From: Chamaelirium japonicum
Lineage: Eukaryota > Streptophyta > Magnoliopsida > Liliales > Melanthiaceae
Length of the DNA stretch: 64,000 nt
Direction of reading: 5' to 3'
Assembly: GCA_947650365.1 (NCBI GenBank)
Contig: CANTAL010000026.1
Coordinates: forward strand, 62,001-126,000
The translations under genes and the position numbers were made by a program. The notes beneath the pieces are model-generated. The model did no database searches. It was not told the DNA's origin and saw only the letters and a list, made by a program, of their open reading frames with translations. Each line of letters begins with the position of its first letter. Position 1 is the first letter of the stretch. This document shows, one piece after another, positions 1 through 14,410 of the stretch.

Positions 1-1570
1 CTCGAATGTATCCATTCTAATTCATTCGTACGATCCATTCTTATTCATTCATACGATCCATTCTAATTCATTCGTCCGATCCATTCTAATTCATTCGCAC
101 GAATGTATCCATTCTAATTCATTCGTACAATCCATTCTAATTCATTCGCACGATCCATTCTAATTCATTCGTATGATCCATTCTAATTCATTCCTACGAT
201 CTATTCTAATTCATTCGCTCGAATGTATCCATTCTTATTCATTCGTACGATCCATTCAAATCCATTCGTACGATCCATTCTATTCCATTCGTACGATCCA
301 TTCTAATCCATTCGTATGATCCATTCTAATCCATTCATACGATCCATTCTAATCCATTCGTACGATCCATTCTAATTCATTCTCACAAATGTAACCTTTC
401 TAATTCATTTGTAGGATCCATTCTAATTCATTCATACGATCCATTCTAATCCATTCGTACGATCCATTCTAATCCATTCGTACGATCCATTCTAATTCAT
501 TCGTATGAATGTAACCATTCTAATTCATTCGTACGATCCATTCTAATTCATTTGCCGATCCATTCTAATTCATTCGCACGAATGTATCCATTCTAATCCA
601 TTCGTACGATCCATTCTAATCCATTCGTACGATCCATTCTAATCCATTCGTACGATCCATTCTAATTCGTTCATACGATCTATTCTAATTCATTCTCACG
701 AATGTAACCTTTCTAATTCATTTGTACGATCCATTCTAATTCATTTGTACGATCCATTCTAATTCATTCGTACGATCCATTCTAATCCATTCGTACGATC
801 CATTCTAATTCATTTGCATGATCCATTCTAATTCATTCCTATGATCCATTCTAATTCATTCGTACGATCCATTCTAATTCATTCGCACAAATGTATCCAT
901 TCTAATTCATTCGTACAATCCATTCTAATTCATTCGCACGATCCATTCTAATTCATTCGTACGAACCATTCTAATTCATACGTACGATCCATTCTAATTC
1001 ATTCGTACGAACCATTCTAATTCATTCGTACGATCTAATTCATTCATACGATCCATTCTAATTCATTCGCACGAATGTAATCATTCTAATTCATTCCTAC
1101 GATCTATTCTAATTCATTCGTTCGAATGTATCCATTCTAATTCATTCGTTCGATCCATTCTAATTCATTCGTACAATCCATTCAAATTCATTCGCATGAT
1201 CCATTCTAATTCATTCGTACGATCCATTCTAATTCATTCTCACGAATGTAACCTTTCTAATTCATTTGTATGATCCATTCTAATTCATTCGTACGATCCA
1301 TTATAATTCATTCGCACGAATCTGTTCTAATTCAGTCGTACGATTCATTCTAATTCATTCGCACGATCCATTCTAATTCATTTGCACGATCCATTCTAAT
1401 TCATTCCTATGATCCATTCTAATTCGTTCGTACGATCCATTCTAATTCATTCGCTTGAATGTATCCATTCTAATTCATTCGTACGATCCATTCTAATTCA
1501 TTCGTACGATCCATTCTAATTCATGCTCACGAATGTAACCTTTCTAATTCATTTGTACAATCCATTCTAA
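1..1570 (+). repeat. Satellite block 1
   Basis: The '+' run open at the window edge. It holds several CTCAC(A/G)AATGTAACCTTTC units, for example from about 381, 698 and 1236. It ends in the palindrome CTAATTAG (1567-1574), where the strand flips. Confidence 0.9.
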
Positions 1571-1916
1571 TTAGAAAGGTTACATTCGAGCGAATGAATT
1601 AGAATAGATCGTAGGAATGAATTAGAATGGATCATACGAATGAATTAGAATGGATCGTACGAATGAATTAGAATGGACTGTACGAATGAATTAGAATGGA
1701 TACATTAGTGCGAATGAATTAGAATGGATCATACGAGTGAATTAGAATGGATCGTACGAATGAATTAGAATGGATTGTGCGAATGAATTAGAATGGATCG
1801 TATGAATGAATAAGAATGGATCATACGAATGAATTAGAATGGATCGTGCGAATGAATTAGAATGAATCGTACGAATGCATTAGAATGGATCGTACGAATG
1901 AATTAGAATGAATCGT
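1571..1916 (-). repeat. Satellite block 2
   Basis: The '-' run between a CTAATTAG flip and a CGTACG flip (1914-1919). Its exit, with a GCATTAGAATGG unit shortly before GAATCGTACG, is repeated at 15101 and 44780. Confidence 0.9.
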
Positions 1917-4682
1917 ACGATCCATTATAATTCATTCGTCCGATCCATTCTAATTCATTCGCACGAATGTATCCATTCTAATTCATTCGTACAATCCATT
2001 CTAATTCATTCGCACGATCCATTCTAATTCATTCATATGATCCATTCTATTTCATTCCTACGATCTATTCTAATTCATTCGCTCGAATGTATCCATTCTA
2101 ATTCATTCGTACGACCCATTCTTCTTCATTCGTACGAACCATTCAAATTCATTCGCATGATCCATTCTAATTCATTCGTACGATCCATTCTAATTCATTC
2201 TCACGAATGTAACCTTTCTAATTCATTTGCATGATCCATTCTAATTCATTCGTACGATCCATTTTAATCCATTCGTACGATCCATTCTAATCCATTTGTA
2301 CGATCCATTCTAATCCATTCGTACGTTCCATTCTAATCCATTCGTACGATCCATTCTAATTCATTCGTACGATCTAATTCTAATCCATTCGTACGATCCA
2401 TTCTAATTCGCACAAATGTATCCATTTTAATTCATTCGTACGATCCATTCTAATTCATTCGCACGATCCATTCTAATTCATTCGTACGATCCATTCTAAT
2501 TCATTCGCATGAATATATCTATTCTAATTCATTCGTATGATCCATTCTAATTTATTCGCACGATCTATTCTAATTCATTCGTACCATTCATTCTAATTCA
2601 TTCGCAAGATCCATTCTAATTCATTCGTACGATCCATTCTAATTCATTCGCACAAATGTATCCATTCTAATTCATTCGTGCAATCCATTCTAATTCAATC
2701 GCACGAACGTATGCATTCTAGTTCATTCGTACGCTCCATTCTAATTCATTCGTACGCTCCATTCTTATTCATCGCACAAATGTATCCATTCTAATTCATT
2801 TGTACGATCTATTCTAATTCATTTGTACGATCCATTCTAATTCATTCGTACGATCCCTTCTAATTCATTCGCACAAATGTATCCATTCTAATTCATTCGT
2901 ACGATCCATTCTAATTCATTCGCACGATCCATTCTAATTTATTCGTACGATCCATTCTAATTCATTCGCACGATCCATTCTAATTCAAATGCATTCGTAC
3001 GATGCATTCGTATGATCCATTCTAATTCATTCGCACGATCCATTCTAATTCATTCACACAATCCATTCTAATTCATTCGTATGAATGTATCAATTCTAAT
3101 TCATTCGCACGATCCATTCTAATTCATTCGTACGAATGTATCCATTCTAATTCATTCGTTCGATCCATTCTAATTCATTTGTACGATCCATTCAAAAATT
3201 CATTCTCACAAATGTAACCTTTCTAATTCATTTGTACGATCCATTCTAATTCATTCATACGATCCTTTCTTATTCATTCGTACGATCCATTCAAATTCAT
3301 TCGCATGATCCATTCTAATTCATTCGTACGATCCATTCTAATTCATTCTCACGAATGTAACCTTTCTAATTCATTTGTATGATCCATTCTAATTCATTCG
3401 CACGATCTATTCTAATTCATTCGCACGATCCATTCTAATTCATTCGCCCGATCCATTCTAATTCATTCGCACGAATGTATCCATTCTAATTCATTCGTAC
3501 GATCCATTCAAATTCATTCGCACGATCCATTCTAATTCATTCGTATGATTCATTCTAATTCATTCGTACGATCCATTCTAATTCATTCGCACAAATGAAA
3601 CCATTCTAATTCATTCGTACGATCCATTCTAATTCATTCGTCCGATCCATTCTAATTCATTTGTACGATCCATTCTAATTCATTCGCACGAATGTATCCA
3701 TTCTAATTCATTCGTACGATCCATTCTAATTCATTCGTATGATCAATTCTAATTCATTCGCACGATCAATTCTAATTCATTCGTACGATCCATTCTAATT
3801 CATTCGCACGAATGTATCCATTCTAATTCATTCGTAAGATCCATTCTAATTCATTCGTACGATCCATTCTAATTCATTCGCACGAATGTATCCATTCTAA
3901 TTCATTAGCACGAATGTAACCATTCTAATTCATTCGCATGATCCATTCTAATTCATTCGTATGATCCATTCTAATCCATTCGTACGATCCCTTCTAATTC
4001 ATTCGCACGAATGTAACCATTCTAATTCATTCATATAATCCATTCTAATTCATTCGTACGATCCATTCTAATTCATTCGTATGATCCATTCTAATTCATT
4101 CGTACGATCCATTCTAATTCATTTGCATGAATGTATCCATTCTAATTTATTCGTACGATCCAGTCTAATTCATTCGTACGATCCATTCTAATTCATTCGC
4201 ACGAATATACCCATTCTAATTCATTCGTACGATCCATTCTAATTCATTCGTACGATCGATTCTAATTCATTCGCACGATCCATTCTAATTCATTCATACA
4301 ATCCATTCTAATTCATTTGTAGGATGCATTCTAATTTATTCGTTCAAATGTATCCATTTTAATTCATTCGTAAGATCCATTCTAATTCATTCGTACGATC
4401 CATTCTAATTCATTCGTTCGATCCATTCTAATTCATTGGTACGATCCATTCTAATTCATTCGCACAAATGTATCCATTTTAATTCATTCATACGATCCAT
4501 TCTAATTTATTCATACGATCGATTCTAATTCATTCGCACGATCCATTCTAATTCATTCGTACGATCCATTCTAATTCATTCGCACACAAATGTAACCTTT
4601 CTAATTCATTTGTACGATCCATTCTAATCCATTCGTACGATCCATTCTAATCCATTCGTACGATCCATTCTAATTCATTCGT
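1917..4682 (+). repeat. Satellite block 3
   Basis: The longest '+' run (2.77 kb). It opens with a copy of the 13-monomer phrase. The variant TACGCTCC, doubled around 2731-2760, recurs only near 46222. It exits at CATTCGTAGGAATG. Confidence 0.9.
1929..2236 (+). repeat. 13-monomer higher-order phrase, copy at 1.9 kb
   Basis: Order of unit endings: CGTCCG, CGCACGAATGTATCC, CGTACAATCC, CGCACG, (C)ATATG, CCTACGATCTATTC, CGCTCGAATGTATCC, CGTACG, CGTACG with CAAATTC, CGCATG, CGTACG, CTCACGAATGTAACCTTTC, TTTG(C)ATG. Ten 23-bp and three 28-bp units give about 314 bp. Confidence 0.85.
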
Positions 4683-5735
4683 AGGAATGAATTAGAATGG
4701 ATACATTCGTGCGAATGAATTACAATGGATACATACGAATGAATTAGAATGGATCGTACGAACGAATTAGAATGGATCGTATGAACGAATTAGAATGGAT
4801 CGTACGAATGAATTAGAATGGATAAATTCGAGCGAATGAATTAGAATGGATCGTACGAATGAATTAGAATGGATCATAGGAATGAATTAGAATGGATCGT
4901 GCAAATGAATTAGAATGGATACATTCGTGCGAATGAATTAGAATGGATCGTAGAAATAAATTAGAATGGATCGTACGAATGGATTAGAATGGATCGTACG
5001 AATGAATTAGAATGGATCGTACAAATGAATTAGAAAGGTTACATTTATGAGAATGAATTAGAATGGATCGTACGAATGAATTAGAATGGATCGTACGAAT
5101 GGATTAGAATGGATCGTACGAATGAATTAGAATGGATTCATTCGTGCGAATGAATTAGAATGGATTGTATGAATGAATTAGAATGGATCGTACGAATGAA
5201 TTAGAATGGTTACATTCATGCGAATGAATTAGAATGGATCGTACAAATGAATTAGAATGGATACATTCGAGCGAATGAATTAGAATAGATCGTACGAATG
5301 AATTAGAATGGATCGTACAAATGAATTAGAAAGGTTACATTTGTGAGAATGAGTTAGAATGGATCGTATGAATGAATTAGAATGGATTGCATGAATGAAT
5401 TAGAATGGATCATACGAATGAATTGGAATGGATCGTATGAATGAATTAGAATGGATACATTCATGCAAATGAATTAGAATGGATCATACGAATGAATTAG
5501 AATGGATCATACGAACGAATTAGAATGGATCGTGTGAATGAATTAGAATGGATCGTACGAATGAATTAGAATGGATCATACAAATGAATTAGAAAGGTTA
5601 CATTCGTGAGAATGAATTAGAATAGATCGTACGAATGAATTAGAATGGATCGTACAAATGAATTAGAATGGATACATTCGAGCGAATGAATTAGAATGGA
5701 TCGTACGAATGAATTAGAATGGATACATTCATGTG
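4683..5735 (-). repeat. Satellite block 4
   Basis: The '-' run, with its counterpart in the right-hand copy at 52372-53497. It exits in the 6-bp palindrome GTGCAC at 5733-5738. Confidence 0.88.
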
Positions 5736-5766
5736 CACAAAGGTATCCATTCTAATTCATTTGCAC
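5736..5766 (+). repeat. Satellite block 5, one-monomer flip
   Basis: A single '+' monomer (CACAAAGGTATCC...) sits between '-' runs. The identical micro-inversion is at 53498-53528, so it predates the large duplication. Confidence 0.88.
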
Positions 5767-6410
5767 AATTAGAATGGATCACGCGAATGAATTAGAATGG
5801 ATCGTACGAATGAATTAGAATGGATACATTCGAGCGAATGAATTAGAATGGATCGTGCGAATGAATTAGAATGGATCGTACGAATGGATTAGAATGGATC
5901 GTACGAATAAATTAGAATGGATCATACAAATGAATTAGATTGGTTACATTCGTGAGAATGAATTAGAATGGATCGTACGAATGAATTAGAATGGATCCTC
6001 CGAATGAATTAGAATGGTTATATTTGTGCAAATGAATTAGAATGTATCATGCGAATGAATTAGAATGGATCGTACGAATGAATTAGAATAGTTACATTCG
6101 TGCGAATGAATTAGAATGGATCGTACGAATGAATTAGAATGGATCGTACAAATGAATTAGAATGGATCGTACGAATGATTTAGAATGGATAAACTCCAGC
6201 GAATGAATTAGAATTGATCATACGAATGAATTAGAATGGATTGTACGAATGAATTAGAATGGATCGCTCGAATGGATCCATTCTAATTAGAATGGATCAT
6301 ACGAATGAATTAGAATGGATCGTACAAATGAATTAGAATGGATTGTGCGAATGAATTAGAATGGATCCATTCTAATTAGAATGGATCGTACGAATGAATT
6401 AGAATGGATT
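5767..6410 (-). repeat. Satellite block 6 with two 10-bp flips
   Basis: The '-' run. At 6277-6286 and 6366-6375 the strand flips for about 10 bp between GGATCC and CTAATTAG, producing 24-bp perfect palindromes (6275-6298 and 6364-6387). Confidence 0.88.
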
Positions 6411-8604
6411 CATTCGTACGATCCATTCAAATTCATTGACATGATCCATTCTAATTCATTCGCATGAATGTATCCATTCTAATTCATTTGCACGATCCAT
6501 TCTAATTCATTCCTATGATCCATTCTAATTCATTCGTACGATCCTTTCTAATTAGAATGGATCCATTCGAGCGATCCATTCTTATTCATTCGTACGATCC
6601 ATTCTAATTCATTCATATGATCAATTCTAATTCATTCGCACGATCGATTCTAATTCATTCGTACGATCCATTCTAATCCATTCGTACGATCCATTCTAAC
6701 CCATTCGTACGATCCATTCTAATTCATTCGCACGAATGTAACCATTCTAATTCATTCATACGATCCATTCTAATTCATTCCTACGATCCATTCTAATTCA
6801 TTCGTATGATCAATTCTAATTCATTCACACGATCCATTCTAATTCATTCGTACGATCCATTCTAATTCATTCGCACGAATGTAACCATTCTAATTCATTC
6901 GTACGATCCATTCTAATTCATTCGCATAATACATTTTAATTCATTCGCACAAATGTAACCATTCTAATTCATTCGGTGGATCCATTCTAATTTATTCGTA
7001 CGATCCATTCTAATTCATTCTCACGAATGTAACCTTTCTAATTCATTTGTATGATCCATTCTAATTCATTCGTATGATCCATTCTAATCCATTCGTACGA
7101 TTCATTCTAATTCATTCGTACGATCCATTCTAATCCATTCGCACGATCCATTCTAATCCATTCGTACGATCCATTCTAATTCATTCGTACGATTCATTCT
7201 AATTCATTCGCACGATCCATTCTAATTCATTCGTACGATCCATTCTAATTCATTCGCTCGAATGTATCCATTCTAATTCATTCGTACGATCCATTCTAAT
7301 TCATTCGTACGATCCATTCTAATCCATTCGTACGATCCATTCTAATTCATTCGTACAATGCGTTCTAATCCATTCGTACGATCCATTCATATTCATTCGT
7401 ACGATCCAATCTAATTTATTTGTACGATCCATTCTAATTCATTCGTACGATCCATTCTAATTCATTCGTACGATCCATTCTAATTCATTCTAATTTATTC
7501 GCTCGAATGTATCCATTCTAATTCATTCGTACGATCCATTCTTATTCATTCATACGATCCATTCTAATTCATTCGCACGATACATTCTAATCCATTCGTA
7601 CGATCCATTATAATTCATTCGTACGATCCATTCTAATTCATTCGTATGATCCATTCTAATTCATTCGTATGAGCTATTCTAATTCATTCGTACGATCCAT
7701 TCTAATTCATTCGTATGATCCATTGTAATTCATTCATAAAATCCATTCAGATTCATTCGCACAAATGTATCCATTCAAATTCATTTGTACGATCCATTCT
7801 AATTAATTCGCACGATCCATTCTAATTCAGTCGTATCAATGTATCCATTTTAATTCATTCGTACGATCCATTCTAATTCACTCGTACGATCTAATTCATT
7901 CGTACGATCCATTCTAATTCATTCGTACGATCAATTCTAATTAGAATGGATCGATCGATTCTAATTCATTCGCGCGATCAATTCTAATTCATTCATACAA
8001 TCCATTCAGATTCATTCGCACAAATGTATCCATTCAAATTCATTCGTACGATCCATTCTAATTCATTCGTATGATCCATTCTAATTCATTCATACGATCC
8101 ATTCCATTCGCACGATCCATTGTAATTCATTCGCATGATCCATACTAATTCATTCGTACGATCCATTCTAATTCATTCGTATGATTCATTCTAATTCATT
8201 CTTACGATCTATTCTAATTCATTCGCTCGAATGTATCCATTCTAATTCATTCGTTCGATCCATTCTAATTCATCGTACGATCCATTCAAATTCATTCGCA
8301 TGATCCATTCTAATTCATTCGTACGATCCATTCTAATTCATTTTCACGAATGTAACCTTTCTAATTCATTTGTATGATCCATTCTAATTCATTCGTACGA
8401 TCCATTCCAATCCATTCGTACGATCCATTCTAATCCATAAGTACGATCCATTCTAGTCCATTCGTACGATCCATTCTAATTCATTCGTATGATCCATTCT
8501 AATTCATTCTCACAAATGTAACCTTTCTAATTCATTTGTACGATCCATTCTAATTCATTCGTACGATCCATTCTAATTCATTCGCACGATCCATTCAAAT
8601 TCGA
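6411..8604 (+). repeat. Satellite block 7 with two micro-flips
   Basis: The '+' run with short '-' stretches at 6552-6561 (CTAATTAG to GGATCC) and 7941-7954 (CTAATTAG to ATCGATCGAT). It contains a CGGTGGATCC variant near 6974 and an ACAATGCGTTC variant near 7350. It exits at CGATCG (8602-8607). Confidence 0.87.
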
Positions 8605-9796
8605 TCGTACGAATGAATTAGAATGGATCATAGGAATGAATTAGAATGGATCGTGCAAATGAATTAGAATGGATACATTCGTGCGAATGAATTAGAATGG
8701 ATCATAGGAATGAATTAGAATGGATCGTACGAATGAATTAGAATGGTTACATTCGTACGAATGAATTAGAATGGATCGGACGAATGAATTAGAATGGATC
8801 GTACGAATGAATTAGAATGGTTACATTCGTACGAATGAATTAGAATGGATCATGCAAATGAATTAGAATGGATACATTCGTGCGAATGAATTAGAATGGA
8901 TCGTGCGAATGAATTAGAATGGATCGTACGAATGAATTAGAATGGATACATTCATGCGAAGGAATTAGAATGGATCGTACGAATGAATTAGAATGGATCG
9001 TACGAATGAATTAGAATGGATTGTGCGAATGAAATAGAATGGATACATTCGTGGGAATGAATTAGAATGGAATGTAAGAATGAATTAGAATGGATCGTAC
9101 TAATGAATTAGAATGGATCCATTCGTACAAATGAATTAGAATGGATCGTACGAATGAATTAGAATAGATCGTACGAATGGATTAGAACGCATTGTACGAA
9201 TGAATTAGAATGGATCGTGCGAATGAATTAGAATGGATCGTACGAATGAATTAGAATGGATCATACAAATGAATTAGAATGGATACATTCATGAGAATGA
9301 ATTAGAATGGATCGTAGGAATGAATTAGAATGGATCGTACGAATGAATTAGAATGGTTACATTTGTGCGAATGAATTAGAATGGATCGTACGAATGGATT
9401 AGAATGGATCGAACGAATGGATTAGAATGGATCGTACGAATGAATTAGAATGGATTGTGCGAATGAATTAGAATGGATACATTCGTGCGAATGAATTAGA
9501 ATGGAATGTAAGAATGAATTAGAATGGATCGTACTAATGAATTAGAATGGATCCATTCGTACAAATGGATTAGAATGGATCGTACGAATGAATTAGAATG
9601 GATCGTAGAATGAATTAGAATGGATCATGCGAATGAATTAAAATGGATCGTACAAATGAATTAGAATGGATCGTGCGAATGAATTAGAATGGATCGTACG
9701 AATGAATTAGAATCGATACATTTGTGTGAATGAATTAGATTGCATCGTACGAATGAATTTGAATGGATTGTACGAATGAATTTGAATGGATATATT
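8605..9796 (-). repeat. Satellite block 8
   Basis: The '-' run. The phrase GGATCCATTCGTACAAATG, a flip of about 9 bp, occurs twice (about 9117 and 9550). It exits at TATATTTGAATGTATCC, a junction also present at 31875 and 57532. Confidence 0.87.
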
Positions 9797-10767
9797 TGAA
9801 TGTATCCATTCTAATTCGTTCGTACGATTCATTCATTCGTATGGGCTATTCTAATTCATTCGTACGATCCATTCTAATCCATTCGTACGATCCATTCTAA
9901 TTCATTCGTACAATGCGTTCTAATCCATTCGTACGATCCATTCTAATTCATTCGTACGATCCATTCTAATTCATTTGTACGAAAGGATCCATTCTAATTC
10001 ATTAGTACGATCCATTCTAATTCATTCTTACATTCCATTCTAATTCATTCGCACGAGTGTATCCATTCTAATTCATTCGCACAATCCATTCTAATTCATT
10101 CATACGATCCATTCTAATCCATTCGTACGATCCATTCTAATCCATTCGTACAATCCATTCTAATTCATTCGCACGAATGTAACCAATCTAATTCATTCGT
10201 ACGATCCATTCTAATTCATTCATATGATCCATTCTAATTCATTCGCACGAATGTATCCATTCTAATTCATTTGTATGATCTATTCTAATTCATTCGTATG
10301 ATCCATTCTAATTCATTCGCACGATCCATTCTAATTCGTTCATATAATCCATTCTAATTCATTCGTACGATCCATTCTAATTCATTTGCATGAATGTATC
10401 CATTCTAATTCATTCGTACGATCCATTCCAATTCATTCGTATGATCCATTCTAATTCATTCATGCAATCCATTCTAATCCATTCGTACGATCCATTCTAA
10501 TTCATTCGCACAAATGTATCTATTCTAATTCATTCGTACAATCCATTCTAATTCATTCGTACGATCCATTCTAATTCATTCGCACGATCCATTCTAATTC
10601 TTTCATATGATCCATTCTAATTCATTCGCACGAATGTATCCATTCTAATTCATTCGCACGAATGTATCCATTCTAATCCATTCGTACGATCCATTCTAAT
10701 CCATTCGTACGATCCATTCTAATCCATTCGTACGATCGATTCTAATTCATTCATACGATCCATTCGT
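9797..10767 (+). repeat. Satellite block 9
   Basis: The '+' run opening with an odd truncated pair (CGATTCATTCATTCG) and GGGCTATTC. It exits at the palindrome CATTCGTACGAATG (10761-10774). It lacks about 0.3-0.4 kb present in the other copies near 58.2-58.5 kb and 32.5-32.8 kb. Confidence 0.87.
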
Positions 10768-10860
10768 ACGAATGAATTAGAATGGATCAAGCGAATGAAT
10801 TTGAATGGATCGTACGAATGAATAAGAATGGATCGTACGAATGAATTAGAATGGATCGTA
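10768..10860 (-). repeat. Satellite block 10
   Basis: A four-monomer '-' run between two '+' runs. Its counterpart is at 58883-59009. Confidence 0.87.
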
Positions 10861-11500
10861 CGAATGTATCCATTCCAATTCATTCGTACGATCCATTCTA
10901 ATTCGTACGAATGGATCCATTCTAATCCATTCGTACGATCCATTCTAATCCATTCTAATTCATTCACTCGAATGTATCCATTCTAATTCATTCGTATGAT
11001 CCATTCTTATTCATTCATACGATCCATTTTAATTCATTCGCACGATCCATTCTAAATCATTCACACAATCCATTCTAATTCATTCGCACAATCCATTCTA
11101 ATTCATTCGCACGAATGTATCCATTCTAATTCATTCGTACGATCCATTCTAATTCATTCGTACGATCCATTCTAATTCACTCGCACAAATGTATCCATTC
11201 TAATTCATTCGTACGATCTATTCTAATTCATTCGCACGATCCATTCTAATTCATTCGTACGATCCATTCTAGTCCATTCATACGATCCATTCTAACTCAT
11301 TCTCACAAATGTATCCATTCTAATTCATTCGTACGATCTATTATAATTCATTCGCTCGAATGTATCCATTCTAATTCATTCGTTCGATCCATTCTAATTC
11401 ATTCGTACGATCCATTCAAATTCATTCGTATGGTCCATTCTAATTGATTCGCTCGATCCATTCTAATTCATTCGTACGATCCATTCTAATTCATTCGCTC
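10861..11500 (+). repeat. Satellite block 11
   Basis: The '+' run with a 9-bp flip at 10907-10915 between TTCGTACGAA and GGATCC. It exits at CGCTCGAATGG, where the first half of a 28-bp unit joins a '-' monomer; the same join is at 59565. Confidence 0.87.
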
Positions 11501-13120
11501 GAATGGATCGTACAAATGAATTAGAATGGATCGGACGAATTAGAATGGATCATGTGAATGAATTAGAATGGATCGTATGAATGAATTAGAATGGATCGTG
11601 CGAATGAATTAGAATGGATCGTACGAATGAATTAGAATGGATTCGTACGAATGAATTAGAATGGATCGTACGAATGAATTAGAATGGTTACATTCGTACG
11701 AATGAATTAGAATGGATCGTACGAATGAATTAGAATGGATCGTGCGAATGAATTAGAATTGATCATACGAATGAATTAGAATGGATCGTACGAATGGATT
11801 AGAACGCATTGTACGAATGAATTAGAATAGATACATTTGTAAGAATGAATTAGATTGCATCGTATGAATGAATTTGAATGGATTGTACGAATGAATTAGA
11901 ATGGATCGTACGAATGAATTAGCATGGATCATGCGAATGAATTAGAATAGATCGTACGAATGAATTAGAATGGATCGTACGAATAAATTAGAATGGATCG
12001 TGCGAATGAATAAGAATGGATCGTACGAATGAATTAGAATGGATCCACCAAATGAGTTAGAATGGATCATGCGAATGAATTAGAATGGATCGTACGAATG
12101 AATTAGAATGGATACATTCGTGCGAATGAATTAGAATGGTTCAGACGAATGAATTAGAATTGATCGTGCGAATGAATTAGAATGGATCATACGATTGAAT
12201 TTGAATGGATCGTACGAATAAATTAGAATGGATACATTTGTGTGATGAATAAGAATGGAGCGTACGAATGAATTACAATGGAGCGTACGAATGAACTAGA
12301 ATGGATACATTCGTGCGAATGAATTAGAATGGATCTTATGAAAGAATTAGAATGGATCGTGCGAATGAATTAGAAAGGATCGTACGAATGAATTAGAATG
12401 GATATATTCGTGCGAATGAATTAGAATGGATCGTACGAATGAATTTGACTGGATCGTACGAATAAATTAGAATGGATACATTCATGCAAATGAATTAGAA
12501 TGGATCGTGCGAATGAATTAGAATCGATATTACGAATGAATTAGAATGGATCGTAAGAATGAATTAGATAGTACGAATGAATTAGAATGGATCGTGCGAA
12601 TGAATTAGAATTGATCATACGAATGAATTAGAATGAATCGTGCGAATGAATTAGAATGGATCGTACGAATGCATTAGAATGGATACATTCGTGCGAATGA
12701 ATTAGAATGGATCATACGAATGAATTAGAATGGATACATTTGTGTGAATGAATTTGAATGGATTGCACGAATTGAATTAGAATGGATCGTACGAATGGAT
12801 TAGAATGGATCATACGAATGAATTAGAATGGATCATACAAATGAATTAGAAAGGTTACATTCGTGAGAATGAATTCGAATGGATCATGCGAATGAATTAG
12901 AATTGATCATACGAATGGATTAGAATGGATCGTACGAATGAATTAGAATAGATCGTGTGAATGAATTAGAATGGATCGTACAAACGAATTAGAATGGATC
13001 GTACGAACGAATTAGAATGGATCGTATGAACGAATTAGAATAGATCGTACGAATGAATTAGAATGGATACATTCGAGCAAATGAATTAGAATGGATCGTA
13101 CGAACGAATTAGAATGGATC
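11501..13120 (-). repeat. Satellite block 12
   Basis: The '-' run containing the AACGCATTG variant (about 11808) and GGATCCACCGAATG (about 12050). It exits by a blunt join GGATC/TAATTCATTC, again shared with the right-hand copy (61716). Confidence 0.87.
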
Positions 13121-14410
13121 TAATTCATTCGCACGATCCATTCTAATTCATTCGTACGATCCATTCTAATTCATTCGCTCGAATGTAATCATTCTAATTC
13201 ATTCGTACGATCCATTCTAATTCATTCCTATGATCCATTCTAATTCATTCTCACGAATGTAACATTTCTAATTCATTTGTATGTATCTATTCTAATTCAT
13301 TCGTACAATCCATTCTAATTCATTCGCACAATCCATTCTACTTCATTCCTACGTACGATCCATTCTAATTCATTCGTACGATCCATTCTAATTCATTCGC
13401 ACGAATGTATCCATTCTAATGCATTCGTACGATCCATTCTAATTCATTCGCACGATCCATTCATTCATTCGCATGATACATTCTAATTCATTCGCACGAT
13501 CCATTCTAATTCATTCGCTCGAATGTATCCATTCTAATTCATTCGCACGAATGTATCCATTCTAATTCATTCGTACGATCCATTCTAATTCATTCGTATG
13601 ATCCATTCTAATTCATTCGCACGAATGTAACCATTCTAATTCATTCGTACGATCCATTCTAATTCATTCCTATGATCCATTCTAATTCATTCCTATGATC
13701 TATTCTAATTCATTCGTACGATCAATTCTAATGCATTCGTACGATTCATTCTAATTCATTCACACGATCCATTCTAATTCATTCGTACGATCCGTTCTAA
13801 TTCATTCCTATGATCCATTCTAATTCATTGGCACGAATGTATCCATTCTAATTCATTCGTACGATCCATTCTAATTCATTCGTACGATCCATTCTAATCC
13901 ATTCGTACGATATATTCTAATTCATTCGCACGAATGTAACCATTCTAATTCATTCGTACGATCCATTCTAATTCATTCCTACGATCCATTCAAATTCTTT
14001 CGTACGATTCATTCTAATTCATTCGTATGAGCTATTCTAATTCATTCGTACGATCCATTCTAATTCATTCGTACGATCCATTCTAATGAATTAGTACGAT
14101 TCATTCTAATTCATTCGCACGAATGTATCCATTCTAATGCATTCGTACGATCCATTCCAATTCATTCGTACGATCCATTCTAATTCATTCGTACGATCCA
14201 TTCTAATCCAATCGTTCATTCGTACGATCCACTCTAATTCATTCTCACAAATGTAACCTTTCTAATTCATTTGTACGATCCATTCTAATTCATTCGTATG
14301 ATCCATTCTAATCCATTCGTACGATCCATTCTAATCCATTCGTACGATCCATTCTAATTCATTCGCACGAATGTAACCATTCTAATTCAATCGTACGATC
14401 CATTCTAATT
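13121..14410 (+). repeat. Satellite block 13
   Basis: The '+' run. It contains a CTACGTACGATCC partial unit (about 13350) and a CATTCATTCATTCG slip (about 13460), both matched in the right-hand copy near 61.94 and 62.05 kb. Similarity to that copy fades after about 13.98 kb. Confidence 0.87.

Larger units (their letters stand above)
4430..13985. repeat. Large duplication, copy A
   Basis: About 9.5 kb of array with the same order of monomer variants and orientation flips as 52.13-62.59 kb. Matching anchors: 4581/52270 (CGCACACAAA), 5731/53493 (ATGTGCACAA), 6261/54019, 7951/55667 (TCGATCGATT), 10861/59010 and 13121/61717. Offsets drift from about 47.7 to 48.6 kb through monomer-scale gaps. Edges are approximate. 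Confidence 0.88.
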
